A DNA stretch of 48,351 bases from CAZNHL01 sp964572965 (GTDB lineage Bacteria; Bacteroidota; Bacteroidia; Cytophagales; UBA9547), in NCBI GenBank assembly GCA_964572965.1, contig CAZNHL010000028.1, forward strand, positions 1 to 48,351, read 5' to 3'. The position numbers and the translations under genes are program-made. Below the pieces are notes generated by a model. That model ran no database searches. It was not told the origin of the DNA and saw only the letters and a program-made list of their open reading frames with translations. Of this stretch, positions 36,059-43,380 are shown piece by piece; within the stretch, counting starts at the first letter, position 1; each line of letters begins with the position of its first letter.

Positions 36059-36871
36059 ATGAAAAGGACAATATTTAAATTAAGCTTTACCTTGCTGGTT
36101 GCAGCAATCGCATTTACTTCCTGTACTAAAGACAAAGAAATTCAAGTAAGCCCTCCTACTAAAACAGAATCAGATATTTATGCTTTAGAACATGAAAGCA
36201 ATTCTGTTGACAACATGATTGAAGCTTCGCTGAGCAGAAGTACAAATACAAGAATTGACACTTTTATTTGTGACTCTGACGAAATTGTTGCTCCGGGCAA
36301 ATTAGTATTTGACTTCGATCAATACCCTTCTTGTGATAACAGAACTTATTCAGGCGGTAAAATCACTGCCTATTTCTCAGGAAGCAAGTCTGCAGGTACT
36401 TATCGCGATTCTGTTGTCTATGATAACGTAAAGCTAAATGGCCGTACCGTTAATGGCAAGCATGCTACAAAACAAGTAAAATCAGATGGGTCTAACAGCT
36501 GGGTATTCAGTATTACAGTAAGGAAAGCAATTACTCTTGAAGACGGCAATGTTATTACATGGAACTCAACAAGAACAAGAACAATATTTGGAGCTTCAAC
36601 ACCAGAGACAAAGGATAACCTAACAAGAGTTGAAGGATCTGGCACAGCAAAAGGCGTTAACGGCGAAGATTATAAAGTTGAAATCACTTCCCCTATTCAG
36701 TATTTCAATTATACATGTGACACATACCCTCGCCTTCCACTACAAGGAAAAGTAACATTCACCAACAATAAAGACAAATCTGTACGTACTGTAAATTTCG
36801 GTATCGGCGAATGTGACAACATTGCTACTTACACAAACAAACTAGGAGAAATAACTTTCCAGTTGAAATAA
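36059..36871 (+). CDS. Hypothetical lipoprotein
   Basis: The family is not recognised. 270 residues. The signal ends in AFTSC (Cys about 21) followed by TKDKE, so it is lipid-anchored. The mature part is strand-rich with repeated Lys/Thr/Asn patterns (GGKITAYFSGSKSAGTYRDSV, GKVTFTNNKDKSVRTVNFG) and four Cys (in FICD, PSCDN, YTCDT and GECDN) that could form two disulfides in the periplasm. This looks like a secreted beta-sandwich protein. It is a single gene closed by a strong terminator at 36892-36928. Confidence 0.75.
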   Translation: MKRTIFKLSFTLLVAAIAFTSCTKDKEIQVSPPTKTESDIYALEHESNSVDNMIEASLSRSTNTRIDTFICDSDEIVAPGKLVFDFDQYPSCDNRTYSGGKITAYFSGSKSAGTYRDSVVYDNVKLNGRTVNGKHATKQVKSDGSNSWVFSITVRKAITLEDGNVITWNSTRTRTIFGASTPETKDNLTRVEGSGTAKGVNGEDYKVEITSPIQYFNYTCDTYPRLPLQGKVTFTNNKDKSVRTVNFGIGECDNIATYTNKLGEITFQLK

Positions 36872-36891
36872 AGAACAGTAACATATTTACA

Positions 36892-36928
36892 AAAGCAAGA
36901 AGCCCCGGATTCCGGGGCTTCTTGCTTT
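36892..36928 (+). terminator. Strong stem-loop terminator after the lipoprotein gene
   Basis: Positions 36892-36909 are the exact reverse complement of 36911-36928, a very long GC-rich stem with a minimal loop. The 3' side ends in CTTGCTTT. Confidence 0.85.
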
Positions 36929-37047
36929 ATGGCCTCTTTTGATCCTATAAATATCAGGATCTCATGTCAGGAAAATAATTCAACTATTAAGGTAAAACTC
37001 ATGAAAGCAGTCAAGCTCGCGAAAACAATATAATATCCTGAAAAAAA

Positions 37048-37081
37048 AAATCGCACAGCTCATTAAAAGCATATGCGATTT
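37048..37081 (-). terminator. Terminator of the Lrp - DUF2490 - TauE operon
   Basis: AAATCGCA (37048-37055) pairs with TGCGATTT (37074-37081). On the minus strand the stem runs into ten T, since 37041-37050 is all A. It lies 26 bp beyond the TauE stop codon. Confidence 0.85.
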
Positions 37082-37106
37082 CTATCTTTTTCAAATTACA
37101 CTTTGA

Positions 37107-38123
37107 TTATCTAGCAACCGATGTTTCCGGATAAAGCTGCTTATAAAGCTTGGTTGCTGACTTTTGAAAATTAAGAATACTAACCGCTATAATAAGCAGA
37201 CCTACAGCTATAATCATTGGTTTACGTTTTACTTTATTAACCAATAAGGCCGCAAATGGAGACGCAAATACTCCGCCAACGATAAGGCCAACAATTACTT
37301 GCCACGATTCTACACCTTGAAAAATTGCAAATACAGCGCCACTAGCCAATGCAACAAAGAACTCTGCAAGATTTACAGAACCAACAGTATAGTTTACGGC
37401 ACGTCCCTGGCTTAAAAGTGTAGAGGTAACAATTGGTCCCCAGCCACCGCCGCCAATGGCATCCATAAAACCGCCTGAAAGGGCCAATGGTGCAAGACGC
37501 TTGGTTTTTGTTTTCTTGTTTACTTTAAATGCTTTACGTAAAATAAAAAAGCCTAATAGAATCAGATAAAGTGACACAAATGGCTTAATCCAGTTTTCAT
37601 CAAGCCTGTCAGCTAACAAATAAGCTCCGATTATTGATCCAATAACGCCAGGTATTACAAGGTTCTTAAACAAACGCATATTTACATTTTTAAAATGTAA
37701 ATGCGACAAACCGGATGCTCCTGTTGTAAATACCTCGGCAATATGCACTGCTCCACTGGCTGCTGCCTGAGAAACACCTGCCGAACCGAGCAAGGCTGTA
37801 CTGGTAGCCCCATAGGCCATTCCAAGTGCGCCATCTACCATTTGAGCACCAAGCCCGATGGCAATGTAAATCAACAAGTTCCTGTTAAAAATATCACTAA
37901 AAGTAACCGTAAGACTGCTGATTGTTTCTTCATCGGCAGTTTGTAAAAACCAGGTTGCAGCAAAAGCCACAAGCAGAATAACACTGAATACAGCTATCAG
38001 AATCTTAATAACAGGACTCTTTCTATTCTCTTCATTGATTTCATCAATCAAATGCTCCTGAACCGCCTCTTCTGCTACCGAATTCTCCAGCTCTTCAATT
38101 ATTTCATTATGCTTCATTTCCAT
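37107..38123 (-). CDS. TauE/SafE-family membrane exporter
   Basis: 338 residues. After a highly acidic cytoplasmic tail of about 36 residues (rich in Glu) come about eight to nine membrane segments. The duplicated family pattern is visible in the two halves: GAQMVDGALGMAYG...SAGVSQAAASGAVH and GGFMDAIGGGGWGP...GSVNLAEFFVALASG. Members move sulfite, sulfoacetate, taurine-related or other small organic anions across the inner membrane. It lies 4 bp after the DUF2490 gene, and both follow an Lrp-type regulator, so an amino-acid-related or sulfur compound may be the substrate (inference). The long acidic N-terminal tail is unusual. Confidence 0.9.
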   Translation of the reverse strand: MEMKHNEIIEELENSVAEEAVQEHLIDEINEENRKSPVIKILIAVFSVILLVAFAATWFLQTADEETISSLTVTFSDIFNRNLLIYIAIGLGAQMVDGALGMAYGATSTALLGSAGVSQAAASGAVHIAEVFTTGASGLSHLHFKNVNMRLFKNLVIPGVIGSIIGAYLLADRLDENWIKPFVSLYLILLGFFILRKAFKVNKKTKTKRLAPLALSGGFMDAIGGGGWGPIVTSTLLSQGRAVNYTVGSVNLAEFFVALASGAVFAIFQGVESWQVIVGLIVGGVFASPFAALLVNKVKRKPMIIAVGLLIIAVSILNFQKSATKLYKQLYPETSVAR

Positions 38124-38127
38124 ACCC

Positions 38128-38892
38128 CTATTGATTTTTTCTAAAGTCCATATTCTGAATAATGCTTACCCTATAGCAATCAATACTATTAATGGTAACC
38201 CCATCTGATTTTTGTTGCCAGATATGCTGATAACCGGCAAGTACTGCTGCTCCTTTTGTCATCTGATACCCCACTCCTGCAAATACCCTGTTTTGATCAA
38301 ACACATTATAAACTATATCCCCTCCAAAATTGATAAAGATTTCATCACTGGCCTGTATATAGACTGTATTTTTCTCCAATGTCCGATGATTAACAGGAAC
38401 GATAAACCCTAATTGATAAGCCGCCCTAAAGTTAAAATGATGCCCTGGCAACACTTCCGTTTTATTAGCATTTCGAATGAATCTTTCCTCCAAACGATAC
38501 TTTTGAAAAACCAGGAAACGGTCATAAGATTTATTATAATTGAAGCGCTGCCACCCCCTTTGTTCAGGCACATTTACATCATTCCCTTCAGAGTTTGTAA
38601 AAAATGCCTCAAAGTGAGCATAACCCACCTGAAAATTCAAATTAGGAGTAATATGGTAAGTCAAACCAGGCCTTACAAAAGCCACGCTATGTCCACTAAA
38701 AACACCCCGTGAACGGTAACCCATATCAAAATGAAGACTAAACTTGTCGGATAAGCGTGCTGCTAAGAAATATTGCGTCCACACTTGATCACTGTGAATT
38801 GTTTTTCTTGACTGAGCCTGAGCCATAACTCTCCCGTTAATAGCCAACAATCCCGACAAAATACTTATATAAATAAATCCCTTACTATACAA
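38128..38892 (-). CDS. DUF2490-family outer-membrane beta-barrel protein
   Basis: About 255 residues. It opens with a signal peptide (hydrophobic FIYISILSGLLAI, cleavage near RVMAQ), then the DUF2490 hallmark DQVWTQYFLAARLSDKFSLHFDMGYR and many amphipathic strands. Start choice: no ATG fits. A TTG at 38913 lies inside a TATATTTG promoter element (38911-38918) and so is probably not transcribed; the next TTG at 38892 is preferred. Function unknown; such proteins are small outer-membrane barrels. It lies 4 bp before tauE-like, so the two are co-translated. Confidence 0.72.
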   Translation of the reverse strand: MYSKGFIYISILSGLLAINGRVMAQAQSRKTIHSDQVWTQYFLAARLSDKFSLHFDMGYRSRGVFSGHSVAFVRPGLTYHITPNLNFQVGYAHFEAFFTNSEGNDVNVPEQRGWQRFNYNKSYDRFLVFQKYRLEERFIRNANKTEVLPGHHFNFRAAYQLGFIVPVNHRTLEKNTVYIQASDEIFINFGGDIVYNVFDQNRVFAGVGYQMTKGAAVLAGYQHIWQQKSDGVTINSIDCYRVSIIQNMDFRKNQ

Positions 38893-38910
38893 TTCTATAA
38901 AATTGGTAGA

Positions 38911-38918
38911 CAAATATA
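38911..38918 (-). promoter_or_regulatory. Predicted -10 element for DUF2490-TauE genes
   Basis: On the minus strand 38918-38911 reads TATATTTG, a perfect TAnnTTTG. A TTG upstream is 25 bp away, slightly long for the consensus. It gives these two genes their own promoter just inside the 64-bp gap after the Lrp gene. Confidence 0.45.
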
Positions 38919-38956
38919 AAGCATATTTTTATTTCTACCTAACCAATAGACAATAC

Positions 38957-39436
38957 TTATTTATCATGAGCTTCGAAAAAACCCAAGGGCCTATTAAGAC
39001 TTTCCTGTAAAGAGATTAGAGTTTCGGTTCTCTCAATGCCATTCACTTTTTGAATTTTATCATGCAGCACCTGCATCAGATGCTGAGTATCTTTACAAAT
39101 AATTTTAGCAAAAATGCTATAACTACCGGTCGTATAATTCATGCTTAGCAATTCCGGTATCTGCTTTAATTGCTCGACTACACCTTCATACAAAGAGCTT
39201 TCTTTTAGATAAATACCCAGAAAGGCCTGTATATCATAACCGAGCTTTGTATAATCCAGAATTAACTGCGAACCTTTTACGACACCTGATTCATGTAATT
39301 TTTTCATTCTTACATGCACTGTACCACCCGAAACATGGACTTTTTTGCCGATTTCAGTATATGGCATAGTAGCATCCTTCATTAATAGCGACAGTATCTG
39401 CAGATCTGTATTGTCAATTTCTAAATTTTGAGCCAT
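38957..39436 (-). CDS. Lrp/AsnC-family transcriptional regulator
   Basis: 159 residues with the standard layout: winged helix-turn-helix (DLQILSLLMKDATMPYTEIGKKVHVSGGTVHVRMKKLHESGVV, about 11-53) and a C-terminal ligand-binding RAM domain (IQAFLGIYL through LISLQESLNRPL). Such proteins sense amino acids or related metabolites and form ring-like oligomers. It lies 64 bp before the DUF2490/TauE pair on the same strand and is the likely regulator of that exporter. Confidence 0.94.
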   Translation of the reverse strand: MAQNLEIDNTDLQILSLLMKDATMPYTEIGKKVHVSGGTVHVRMKKLHESGVVKGSQLILDYTKLGYDIQAFLGIYLKESSLYEGVVEQLKQIPELLSMNYTTGSYSIFAKIICKDTQHLMQVLHDKIQKVNGIERTETLISLQESLNRPLGFFEAHDK

Positions 39437-39609
39437 GATTTTTAATGATTTTTCAAATTATGAAAACGAAAAGCACAATCTATTGAAATTCATCTAAATT
39501 TTAAAGTAATTTATTATAAAATTTTGAACACAAATACAATTCTATTAAATTTGCATCAACAAAAGGGACAAAAGAGTGAAAAAGTCGCAAAACCCTAATT
39601 GTTTTAAAA

Positions 39610-39716
39610 TGTGAGGTGTTGAAATTGGCAGACATGCCCGCCGGTCTCGCGGGTGAGGAACTGGGATAAACCTTCGGGCTAACCTCCTCGTGGTGGTTCG
39701 AATCCATCCCTTACAG
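39610..39716 (+). tRNA. tRNA-like gene, class II (Leu-like arms), noncanonical anticodon loop, copy 1
   Basis: The cloverleaf reads directly. Acceptor TGTGAGG (39610-39616) pairs with CCTTACA (39709-39715), discriminator G39716, then CA. The D-loop AAATTGGCAGA is of the tRNA-Leu type. Anticodon stem CCCGC/GCGGG (39637-39641 with 39649-39653). T-arm GGTGG-TTCGAAT-CCATC (39692-39708). The variable region is 38 nt (39654-39691), with GAGGA/TCCTC closing a 25-nt loop; ordinary class II tRNAs have about 12-22. The anticodon loop is CGGTCTC: it lacks U33 and a purine at 37, and the formal anticodon GTC would be Asp. The D-stem has one T-T mismatch. It may be a tRNA-like RNA or decayed tRNA rather than a decoding tRNA. 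Confidence 0.6.
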
Positions 39717-39717
39717 C

Positions 39718-39744
39718 AAATTTATTTGCTGAACAAATAAATTT
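39718..39744 (+). repeat. Hairpin between the two tRNA-like genes
   Basis: AAATTTATTTG (39718-39728) and its exact reverse complement (39734-39744) frame a CTGAA loop. It starts directly after the copy-1 GCA end and finishes 6 bp before copy 2, so it may act as a processing or terminator-like spacer. Confidence 0.65.
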
Positions 39745-39750
39745 CCACCC

Positions 39751-39857
39751 TGTAGGGTGTTGAAACTGGCAGACATGCCCGACGGTCTCTCGGGTGAGGA
39801 ATTGGGATAAACCTTCGGGCTAACCTCCTCGTGGTGGTTCGAATCCATCTCCTACAG
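39751..39857 (+). tRNA. tRNA-like gene, class II (Leu-like arms), noncanonical anticodon loop, copy 2
   Basis: Same length and layout as copy 1, with eight base differences. Acceptor TGTAGGG (39751-39757) pairs with TCCTACA (39850-39856), anticodon stem CCCGA/TCGGG (39778-39782 with 39790-39794), same CGGTCTC loop. Six of the eight changes fall in stems, and all keep pairing: A-T to G-C in the acceptor and C-G to A-T in the anticodon stem are full compensatory pairs, and two more switch between G-T and a standard pair. The T-arm, variable arm and loops are otherwise nearly identical. This pattern argues for a maintained RNA structure. It is followed by G-C-A and a strong terminator. Confidence 0.6.
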
Positions 39858-39864
39858 CAACAAA

Positions 39865-39894
39865 AAAAAGCCACGATTTAAATCGTGGCTTTTT
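39865..39894. terminator. Bidirectional terminator after the tRNA-like pair
   Basis: Positions 39865-39879 are the exact reverse complement of 39880-39894 (AAAAAGCCACGATTT and its complement), flanked by A-run and T-run. It serves the tRNA-like transcript and the convergent gene ending at 39914. Confidence 0.9.
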
Positions 39895-39913
39895 CATTTA
39901 TTTATATATCCCC

Positions 39914-41350
39914 TTATATCAGCTTCTGAATAAGTTCGTCATCTAGTTTTATATAATTTAACGGACTAAAAAAGGTAAAATTATCTTGCTTAATTTTCTC
40001 AAAAACAGTTTTTAATTTCCCTGACTTAGCTTTGCTCTTATCTGTAATTACTATTTTCAGTGCTTTCAGGAAGAAGACAATATCATCACAATTCTCTTTT
40101 CCAAGCATCCTTATTTGTCTTTGTACACTGCTCATCATCTGATTGAAAAGGTCTTCATCCTTCATAACACAGTATTGTAACAGTAAAATGATCTTAATCT
40201 CCAGCTGTGCATGAGGAAAGCGTTTCATGCTTACCTGATTCAATAGCGTATAAAGCCATTTTGACGACTCTTCATATTTTTCTACATAAAAAGCACTTAA
40301 TGCTCTATAAGTATAATATACTATAAATTTAGGTGTGTCATTTTCATCACATTCAAACCCTTCAAAAGTCTTCACACTATCTTCATAAAGACCCTTTTGA
40401 ATATTGAGACGTTGCGCTCTCTTCATTTTGGTCAGCAGAAACTGCACCGGAAAAGTATATAGTCCATAATTGGAAATCAGATTAGCGCTATGACTATTTA
40501 CTGCTTCATAAAACTTCTCTGCCTTCTTGTATACTTTATAGTGATTATAATATTCCAGTTTAAGGAATTCGAAAACGATCTTAAGGTGGTAATAAGTAGT
40601 ATCCAGATAGTATTGTTCAAAGATTTTCTGGATTTTCTGAAGAATATCCTCAATGGCTTCTTCTTCAATATTTTCTTCCTGCGGATCAACAAACAAACGA
40701 TGGAAAATATACATGCAGCTTTGATATACATACAAACGATGTGACTCATAAAGTTTGCACACATTCTGCATTTCCATGAAAAGAAGTCCTAATTCCAGCT
40801 TAGAAACATCCTCTCCGGTCATTATATAATAACCATATTTTTTAAAATACTCTGCTAACAGATCTTCAGCTTTATCTAAAGCCAACATATAGGCAATATG
40901 CCTGTTGTATAACTGAGAATAATAAAAGTGTTCCGGATAATTAAGATGGAGTTTTTTAAGTGTTTTATAGATAATGGTCAATTCATTTGAAAGATCATAA
41001 TCTATTAACTCCTTTTCCAGTTTTTTTAAAGTAGCAATTGCTATTGCTCTCTTTTTGGTATATAGTATATCCTGAATATTAGCAACTTTCTTAAGCAAAT
41101 CAGTTCTTGGATTTTCCATTTGCTGCAAAAGAAACTCTTCTATTCTTTGGTTAAGGCGAGAACGAAGTGTGTAATAAGCATTGTTATTAACATCCAGCTC
41201 TTCCATTATTTTAGAGTCCGAAAGTTGCTTTTCCCTAATAAATCGAAGAAGGTATGCTGATTTCTCCGCACCTCCCTCCATCATATTATCACATATTGAT
41301 TTATAGTCCTCTTCCGATAACTGTTTGATGATATTTTTTAGCTTGGACAT
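39914..41350 (-). CDS. Hypothetical helical-repeat (TPR-like) protein, paralogue-like to 9326-10867
   Basis: 478 residues, all-helical and cytoplasmic. The first 80 residues (IKQLSEEDYKSICDNMM, YLLRFIREKQLSDSKIMEEL, YYTLRSRLNQRIEEFLLQQM) form a compact helical module, perhaps HTH-like (the spacing of SDSKIMEELDVNNNAYYTLRSRL is suggestive). The rest has TPR-type periodicity rich in Tyr, Leu and Lys. The protein at 9326-10867 has the same plan and similar size, although close identity is limited. No function is known. The 315 bp upstream (41351-41665) contains no gene that I can support. Confidence 0.7.
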   Translation of the reverse strand: MSKLKNIIKQLSEEDYKSICDNMMEGGAEKSAYLLRFIREKQLSDSKIMEELDVNNNAYYTLRSRLNQRIEEFLLQQMENPRTDLLKKVANIQDILYTKKRAIAIATLKKLEKELIDYDLSNELTIIYKTLKKLHLNYPEHFYYSQLYNRHIAYMLALDKAEDLLAEYFKKYGYYIMTGEDVSKLELGLLFMEMQNVCKLYESHRLYVYQSCMYIFHRLFVDPQEENIEEEAIEDILQKIQKIFEQYYLDTTYYHLKIVFEFLKLEYYNHYKVYKKAEKFYEAVNSHSANLISNYGLYTFPVQFLLTKMKRAQRLNIQKGLYEDSVKTFEGFECDENDTPKFIVYYTYRALSAFYVEKYEESSKWLYTLLNQVSMKRFPHAQLEIKIILLLQYCVMKDEDLFNQMMSSVQRQIRMLGKENCDDIVFFLKALKIVITDKSKAKSGKLKTVFEKIKQDNFTFFSPLNYIKLDDELIQKLI

Positions 41351-41665
41351 AAAAAAGTCTTTATAATATAAGTCGGGCTACAGATAATAAAAATCGGTAT
41401 TTGCTCCGTTAACGCAAAATATGCGCAATATGTTTTCTTGACGGCAATGTAAGTTTACTTTAAACTTTGTAATAATTATTGTTAATAGTTCTTAAAACCA
41501 CCCTTTATAAATAGCCCCAAAACACCAGAACAATTATTTATCGATCAAAATCCACTCCTCAGTGCCTTTAAACAAAAAAACACCTAATTATTCCACAAGG
41601 TAATATTACGCACCAGTTTCTTTATTTCAGCTGCTAATTATTAGCACTATAGACAGTAAAAATAC
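41351..41665. other. Intergenic stretch without recognised gene
   Basis: 315 AT-rich bases separate this minus-strand pair of genes. I see no convincing open frame, RNA gene or strong stem-loop. It must hold the promoter of the helical-repeat gene starting at 41350, but no exact TAnnTTTG was found for it. Confidence 0.5.
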
Positions 41666-43216
41666 CTAAAGGAATATTACATAGAGAGCAGAAGTTACAA
41701 TAACAATAAAAATCCCCCAGATAAACACAAGTAAATTTCTTTCAAACCGCACGTTGGTTTTATCCGGAACCTCAGCTGGTTTTGGAAGAGGAGCCAACAA
41801 AGTAACAAATATCATTATAGCTACTATCACCAAAAAGGTGATACCCATTTTATTGGTACCGGATAAGGTTTCCGGCAACACTTTCAACATAGATATATAA
41901 ACTATTGGATTTAAAATTAAAGCTACAATTGCAGCAATCGGAGGCGTTTTAGGTGACAAAAAACCAACCAGGAAAATTGCTACTATACTTGGCGAAATTA
42001 CCCCCCACAATGTTTGTACATAATCATACCCACCCTCAGATGTTGCAAAGAAATTATGGACATCCGGCAGAAAGTGCGCATAAAGTGCGGTACAAAACAT
42101 AAAAAACACTGTACTAATGCGTGCTACTTTTAATAAAGTACTTTCTGCAGCATCCTTGTTAATAAATCTCTGATAAACATCTAAAGTAAAAATAGAAGAT
42201 GCAGAGTTAAACATATTATTAAGTGATGCAATAACACCGCCAAACATGGCTGCAAAAACAAAACCTTTTAAGCCGGTTGGCAATAATTGTTTCACCAAAG
42301 TAGTAAAAGCGTAATCCTCATGAGGAATTGAGTCACCATACAACTCAAAAGCAATGATTCCCGGAAAAATCAGAATAAATGAATAAAACAGCAAAATAGT
42401 AGCTGTCAGCAGCATTCCTTTTTGTCCGTCAGACAATGAACTTGCCGCAAAAGCTCTTTGTGTTGTAAACTGATTAAAACCCCAGAAATAAATATGTGCA
42501 ATCCACAAGCCACCGAAAAACACCGATGTCCATGGCAAATCAGGATTATCAGCAGGTAAAATTGCATGTAAACGCCCTTCTGATAATCTTGAAAAATTTT
42601 CAAAACCACCCAACTCAACCAAACCATATACAGTAACCAGTGTACAGCTCAGAACAACTGCCCCCACAAACACCAAATCGGTCCAGACAACGGCAGAAAG
42701 ACCCCCATAAAGAATAAACAAAGCCGAAGAGCAGGCAATGACCCAAAACATAAAATCCCTGTCAATCCCAAGAAATGATTCAAAAGCTTCGGCACCAAGA
42801 TAAGTAGCAGTAGCCATTGGCCCCAGCACATATACTATCAGAATTGCTATTGCCATAAGACCACGTGTAAAACCATTATAGCGGTATTCCAGATATTCCG
42901 GAATAGTCACAATTCCGGCACGCAGGAACTTAGGAAGAAAAAACAGAGATATAATTACCAAGGCGATAGAGCCCATCCACTGATAGCTGCAAATACCTAA
43001 ACCGATTTTAAAGCCCCTACCCGTTACCCCAACGGTTTGTTCCGTTGAAATTCCTGTTGCCAATAAAGCTACTCCAATAATCCACCAAGGGAGCTTTTGA
43101 CCTGCAAGAAAATAATCTTTAACAGTTTCACTTTTAGTAGAAAAGCGGATAAGAATAAATAATGCCAGGGCAAAAAAAAGGACAATAACTATATAGTCAA
43201 GCAGCGTGAAGTTCAT
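41666..43216 (-). CDS. Sodium:solute symporter (SSS/SLC5 family)
   Basis: 516 residues with about 14 membrane helices, the usual SSS size. Family landmarks: DYFLAGQKLPWWIIGVALLATGISTEQTVG near the start, AGIVTIPEYLEYRYN, then YGGLSAVVWTDLVF, and GVIASLNNMFNSASSIFTLDVYQRFI, where helix-8 small and hydroxyl residues normally form the second sodium site. It takes up a solute with sodium. The closest style is the sugar-type (SGLT-like) branch, but the substrate cannot be stated. No neighbouring enzyme indicates it. Confidence 0.93.
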   Translation of the reverse strand: MNFTLLDYIVIVLFFALALFILIRFSTKSETVKDYFLAGQKLPWWIIGVALLATGISTEQTVGVTGRGFKIGLGICSYQWMGSIALVIISLFFLPKFLRAGIVTIPEYLEYRYNGFTRGLMAIAILIVYVLGPMATATYLGAEAFESFLGIDRDFMFWVIACSSALFILYGGLSAVVWTDLVFVGAVVLSCTLVTVYGLVELGGFENFSRLSEGRLHAILPADNPDLPWTSVFFGGLWIAHIYFWGFNQFTTQRAFAASSLSDGQKGMLLTATILLFYSFILIFPGIIAFELYGDSIPHEDYAFTTLVKQLLPTGLKGFVFAAMFGGVIASLNNMFNSASSIFTLDVYQRFINKDAAESTLLKVARISTVFFMFCTALYAHFLPDVHNFFATSEGGYDYVQTLWGVISPSIVAIFLVGFLSPKTPPIAAIVALILNPIVYISMLKVLPETLSGTNKMGITFLVIVAIMIFVTLLAPLPKPAEVPDKTNVRFERNLLVFIWGIFIVIVTSALYVIFL

Positions 43217-43357
43217 AGGTAATAGGTTTTGCAGCAGTCATATCTGGTCAATTGCTACAATATTTAAACAATATAGCGCAAAATAAGAAATCATTTGCCC
43301 ACTGACAAGATTGAATTCCAAAGCATGAATAATAAGCCGTAGAAAATCAAAAATCCA

Positions 43358-43365
43358 TATCTTTG
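43358..43365 (+). promoter_or_regulatory. Predicted -10 element of metG
   Basis: TATCTTTG matches TAnnTTTG and ends 15 bp before the ATG at 43381, implying a very short leader. No TTG lies at the usual distance upstream. Confidence 0.5.
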
Positions 43366-43380
43366 CACAAAGTTTTTTTT

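Noticed and set aside
39642..39648. Calling the tRNA-like genes tRNA-Asp from the formal anticodon GTC and discriminator G
   Set aside because: tRNA-Asp is a class I tRNA with a short variable loop and a CTGTCAC-type loop. Here U33 is missing, position 37 is a pyrimidine, and the D-loop and variable arm are Leu-like or larger.
39501..39707. 68-codon minus-strand frame across the first tRNA-like gene
   Set aside because: It is antisense to a structured RNA element, has no recognisable protein features, and its length follows from the repeat sequence.
43363..43380. TTG start six codons before the metG ATG
   Set aside because: The TTG is part of the TATCTTTG promoter element, so it should not be in the mRNA; the ATG at 43381 gives the family-typical N-terminus.
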